Assembly: GCA_014706295.1 (NCBI GenBank)
Contig: JACSVZ010000002.1
Coordinates: 53,912,432-53,976,431 of the forward strand
Direction of reading: 5' to 3'
Source of the DNA: Lycocorax pyrrhopterus obiensis
Taxonomy: Eukaryota > Chordata > Aves > Passeriformes > Paradisaeidae
DNA: 64,000 bases
In this document: piece after piece, positions 61,101 to 64,000 of the stretch
Position numbering within the stretch: position 1 is the first letter of the stretch
How the letters are laid out: each line of letters opens with the position of its first letter
The notes under the pieces: model-generated
Database searches by the model: none
What the model saw: the letters and a program-made list of their open reading frames with translations, nothing else
Told to the model about the DNA's origin: nothing
Program-made: the position numbers and the translations under genes

Positions 61101-64000
61101 TCTCCTAATTCTGGTACAGAATGAAACTGTACCCAGTCTGCCCAGACACTACTCCTACACGCCTGGGTGAGAAAAGTGTGAAGCATATAGATGACTCCAT
61201 TGGAATCATTCCATTTTCACTAGGAGAAATTCTGCCTTGTTAGGGCAGGTCTTGGTTCCTTGAGCAGCATATTGCAGGAGCTTTGAGTGAACAAAAGGGG
61301 TAGTTTTATGATCACAAATGGGAAGGAAGCAGGTCCATGGCACAGTCTCTCTGTTAGAAACCCTTGATCTGAAGCCTGGGATGTTATAAGTTGGCACCAA
61401 AATAGAAACACTCAAGTGATAGACGAACAGACAAACCACAGGCCACCAGATAGGAAAAAATATGATACCCTAATGTGAGGCCCCACAGGGAGGAAAGAAG
61501 ATCTGGACAATGTTACCAAAGGGGGGGGAAAGAGAGAGAGACAGAGAAAGGAACCACAAATATATATGCACAATATTACAATCAAACTAAGAGATAAGGG
61601 TGCTGCATGGTCATTTTATGTCTGTGCCAAATATATACTGGTTAGCTTAATTGCTTCTTTGATTCTGAAAACTTACTTATGTATCTATCTGTTTGCTTAG
61701 ATATGAACTGCAATGCCTTGTCAGTCTGATTCCAACCCAATGGATTGCTATTGATGGGAGAATAATTCTGTACAAACAATGTATTGCCATAGCTAAATGT
61801 GTTATTTACTGTTCAACTTGTACTTGCTATTGACTCCTCTCTTAACATCATTTTATAAAATGCCATCTCATCATTTTTCTTGTGCCTTTATTACGGAGAC
61901 TTAGTTTTCTATTAGGCTGTAGTAAAACGTGAAGTTGCTGATAGCACAGTGTAATCAATTTCTCCTCTTCAGGAGGAAATGCCCTGGTTTACGGCCACCA
62001 CGCAACACAAAGTGTTAACTTTATACTTCATTTGATGTTATACTGGCAGTTTTCCAGAAAAGAGTTTATCTAGGTACTTGTATGGCACTTATCACTGCGG
62101 TATCTGGTGTCTTCCAAAATTCAGCCCTTATAAATATATGTGCTTATCCACAGTCTCTGTGTCTGCAATGGAGTAATACCACCCAAAATAGCCCCTTCCC
62201 TCATTCTGAGCTGCAGCTCTTCAAACCTGGCTGCTAAGATATCACTGCTGAAACACTTGGTGATGCCAGCCTAAGCACAGAAGGGCAAACTCCCTGTGAT
62301 TCTCTACAGCAAACCAAGCAAACCAAGAAGCTGGGAAGCTGGCTTATGGAAAGGTTTGCCAGGAAGTTAAAATAATGCTGAGTGAAAGTAAGGTGGTGAA
62401 ATACCAGGTACTTCTGATGATGAACGCCACCTGTGCTGTCTCTGCTCAGCTAAAGAATTTTAAGGATGAATACAGCACAGAAAAATGCCACCTAAGAGCA
62501 TAGATGGTAAGAACATTGACCAAAGATTGTGAAAGTACAAGTCAGCACTGGAACTAGCCTCTTCAACACCTGCTCAGTGTCAGCACAGTTAACAACAGTG
62601 GGGAGTTTGAATACATTCCTTGAGAAGCCTATCTTTATTCAGTAACTTCCAATTACAGACAAAGTCAGTGATGCTGCAACATTCACGAAAGAGAGCAGAG
62701 AGGGAAATCTTACCTTACTAGGTCGATTAAAATTGACAAGAAGGATCTTCTTAGTCACAGCTTCTACCACAGAAGTTTTGCAAAGACCATACTGATCTTC
62801 CCATAAAACATGAAATGGTTTATACAAAATTTCATTCAGAAAAAATGCTGAAAAAATATTTTGCATTCATCATAAATTTTTACTTATTTCTCAGAAGACT
62901 TTAACACAATGATTTTATCTGGAATTTGGAATTTTGTGGTTAAAACACTCATAACAGGGTCCATGGTCCTTCACACAACAGAGAAAAGCCTGGAAGAATT
63001 AAATCTGAATTTTACAATGGCAAGTACTGGCAAGTAACATTGTGTTATATGATCCATGCTACTTGTTCTATGTTACAGCAGAACAAGACCACCTGAAAGC
63101 TTCAGCTGTAGGGAGACTGCCTGACCTCTCCAGACAAGATTCCAGGCCAAAGGTAGCCAACTAAAATATCCTTTTCCCTATTTGTGGCAATGTCCTGGTA
63201 GCTGGTTCCAAACATCATCGCTCCTTCACATATCAGTTTGCTGCTTTATACTTCATAAACTTCAAGCCAAGTTTGAGGACAATGAGAGCCTTTTAAAACC
63301 TTTCTGAACAACCACTAGTTTAAATAAAAGCAAAGTGTGTAGTACATGCCATAGGAAGAACACGTGCTACTTCCAAAGCACACATCAGTAAAGATTCCTT
63401 ATAGACAGGGAGTACTATCAAGGCCTGTGATGATATTGATGGAGATACAGGAATGTGCATCCACATGATGCAGCTGTCCTTTGGCAGGCTTACATCAGCT
63501 GAATGCAGCCAGCCTAGAAATCTTTCCACAAGACTAAGGCATCAAAGCTACCACATTAGCCATGCTTCTGTGCAGGCATGAGAGAGTGCACTGTTATGAG
63601 TGATGAAGCATAGTAAGCTAACAGCAAAGCCTTGCTCTGTGCCACACAATGCACACAAGGAAATCCACCTACAGCAGGTTCATTACAGAGTCCTCTGTTA
63701 GGGGGACGATCCATGGGTAGCAAATTAATCTACTGGATGGTGAATGAGCAAAAGTGTATGTGGTCAACTGCTTGTCCACCTGGCTTGTCCCCCTTACTCC
63801 CCCACAGCACTATCATTCTCAACTTCTCTATTAATCAGCTTCTGGTAGAAACTGAAACTTCACTCAGTAGGTTCACTGCTCTTACAACCTCAAACATCTC
63901 TTTTGGAAAAAAAAAAAGACGGGGCTTTGATCTCTGAAAAGGTCATTATACTTTATAGCTTTAAACATGACATGCAACCTAGAAATGAATCTTTGAACAG
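58176..64000. other. Unique non-coding DNA to the end of the window
   Basis: No gene is recognised. The longest frames are 107 codons (60289-60612, minus), 101 codons (63632-63937, plus) and 100 codons (60884-61186, minus), all without recognisable motifs. An A-run lies near 63907-63917. Apart from the purine tract at 61.5 kb I see no repeat or mobile element. Confidence 0.58.
61518..61552 (+). repeat. Purine tract: G8 followed by GA repeats
   Basis: AAA-G8 (G8 at 61521-61528), then AAAGAGAGAGAG, one interrupting C at 61542, then AGAGAAAGG. This is a 35-nt nearly pure purine strand, a typical avian intergenic low-complexity tract that could adopt triplex or G-rich structures. Confidence 0.85.

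Noticed and set aside
1..64000. CRISPR arrays, operons, riboswitches, phage or plasmid features
   Set aside because: There are no regularly spaced repeats, no dense coding and no bacterial signals. Composition and retroelements are those of a bird nuclear genome.

Overview
This window looks like avian nuclear DNA, most likely from a passerine (songbird). It has many CR1 LINE fragments, the dominant retrotransposon of birds and other reptiles, with the typical CR1 3' end (repeats of the ATTCTATG or GATTCTGTGA type). It also has one short element made of a tRNA-Ile-like head joined to a CR1-type tail, which is the architecture of the passerine SINE family TguSINE1. The rest is AT-rich, simple-repeat-studded, non-coding DNA. 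I found no protein-coding host gene, no non-retroelement RNA gene and no prokaryotic feature, so the window is probably a gene desert or the inside of a very long intron.

Layout. 1-8.6 kb is unique AT-rich DNA with one old CR1 tail (about 3.28-3.37 kb). A 3'-terminal CR1 copy on the minus strand lies at 8.65-9.20 kb. The longest CR1 lies on the plus strand at 10.7-12.1 kb, with a broken reverse-transcriptase reading frame that has lost its catalytic aspartate pair. A complete solo LTR of an endogenous retrovirus lies at 17.13-17.57 kb on the minus strand, with 10-bp terminal inverted repeats and a 4-bp target duplication. 17.6-40.3 kb is almost featureless apart from simple repeats and small tandem duplications (29.1, 33.8, 36.4, 38.3 kb). 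A degenerate CR1 tail is at 40.3-40.5 kb. Two more short tandem duplications follow at 40.6 and 41.1 kb. A minus-strand CR1 tail is at 44.9-45.0 kb, a G/T-rich low-complexity block at 45.2-45.3 kb and a perfect 13-bp hairpin at 45.57 kb. The tRNA-Ile/CR1 SINE is at about 50.96-51.12 kb. A second long minus-strand CR1 is at 57.2-58.2 kb. The remainder to 64 kb is unique sequence.

How the parts relate. The CR1 copies fall into at least two tail types. The 10.7 kb and 44.9 kb elements share a 3' tail (core near 'gatccttgtggg') with the SINE, which fits the SINE having used the reverse transcriptase of that CR1 lineage. The 8.6 kb and 57.2 kb copies carry a different tail. All copies are 5'-truncated and mutated, so none should be able to move by itself. 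Recognised retroelements cover roughly 6% of the window, normal for a bird. I did not find a new biological system. The best items for follow-up are the solo LTR, the SINE with an internal ATC expansion, and the cluster of small tandem duplications.
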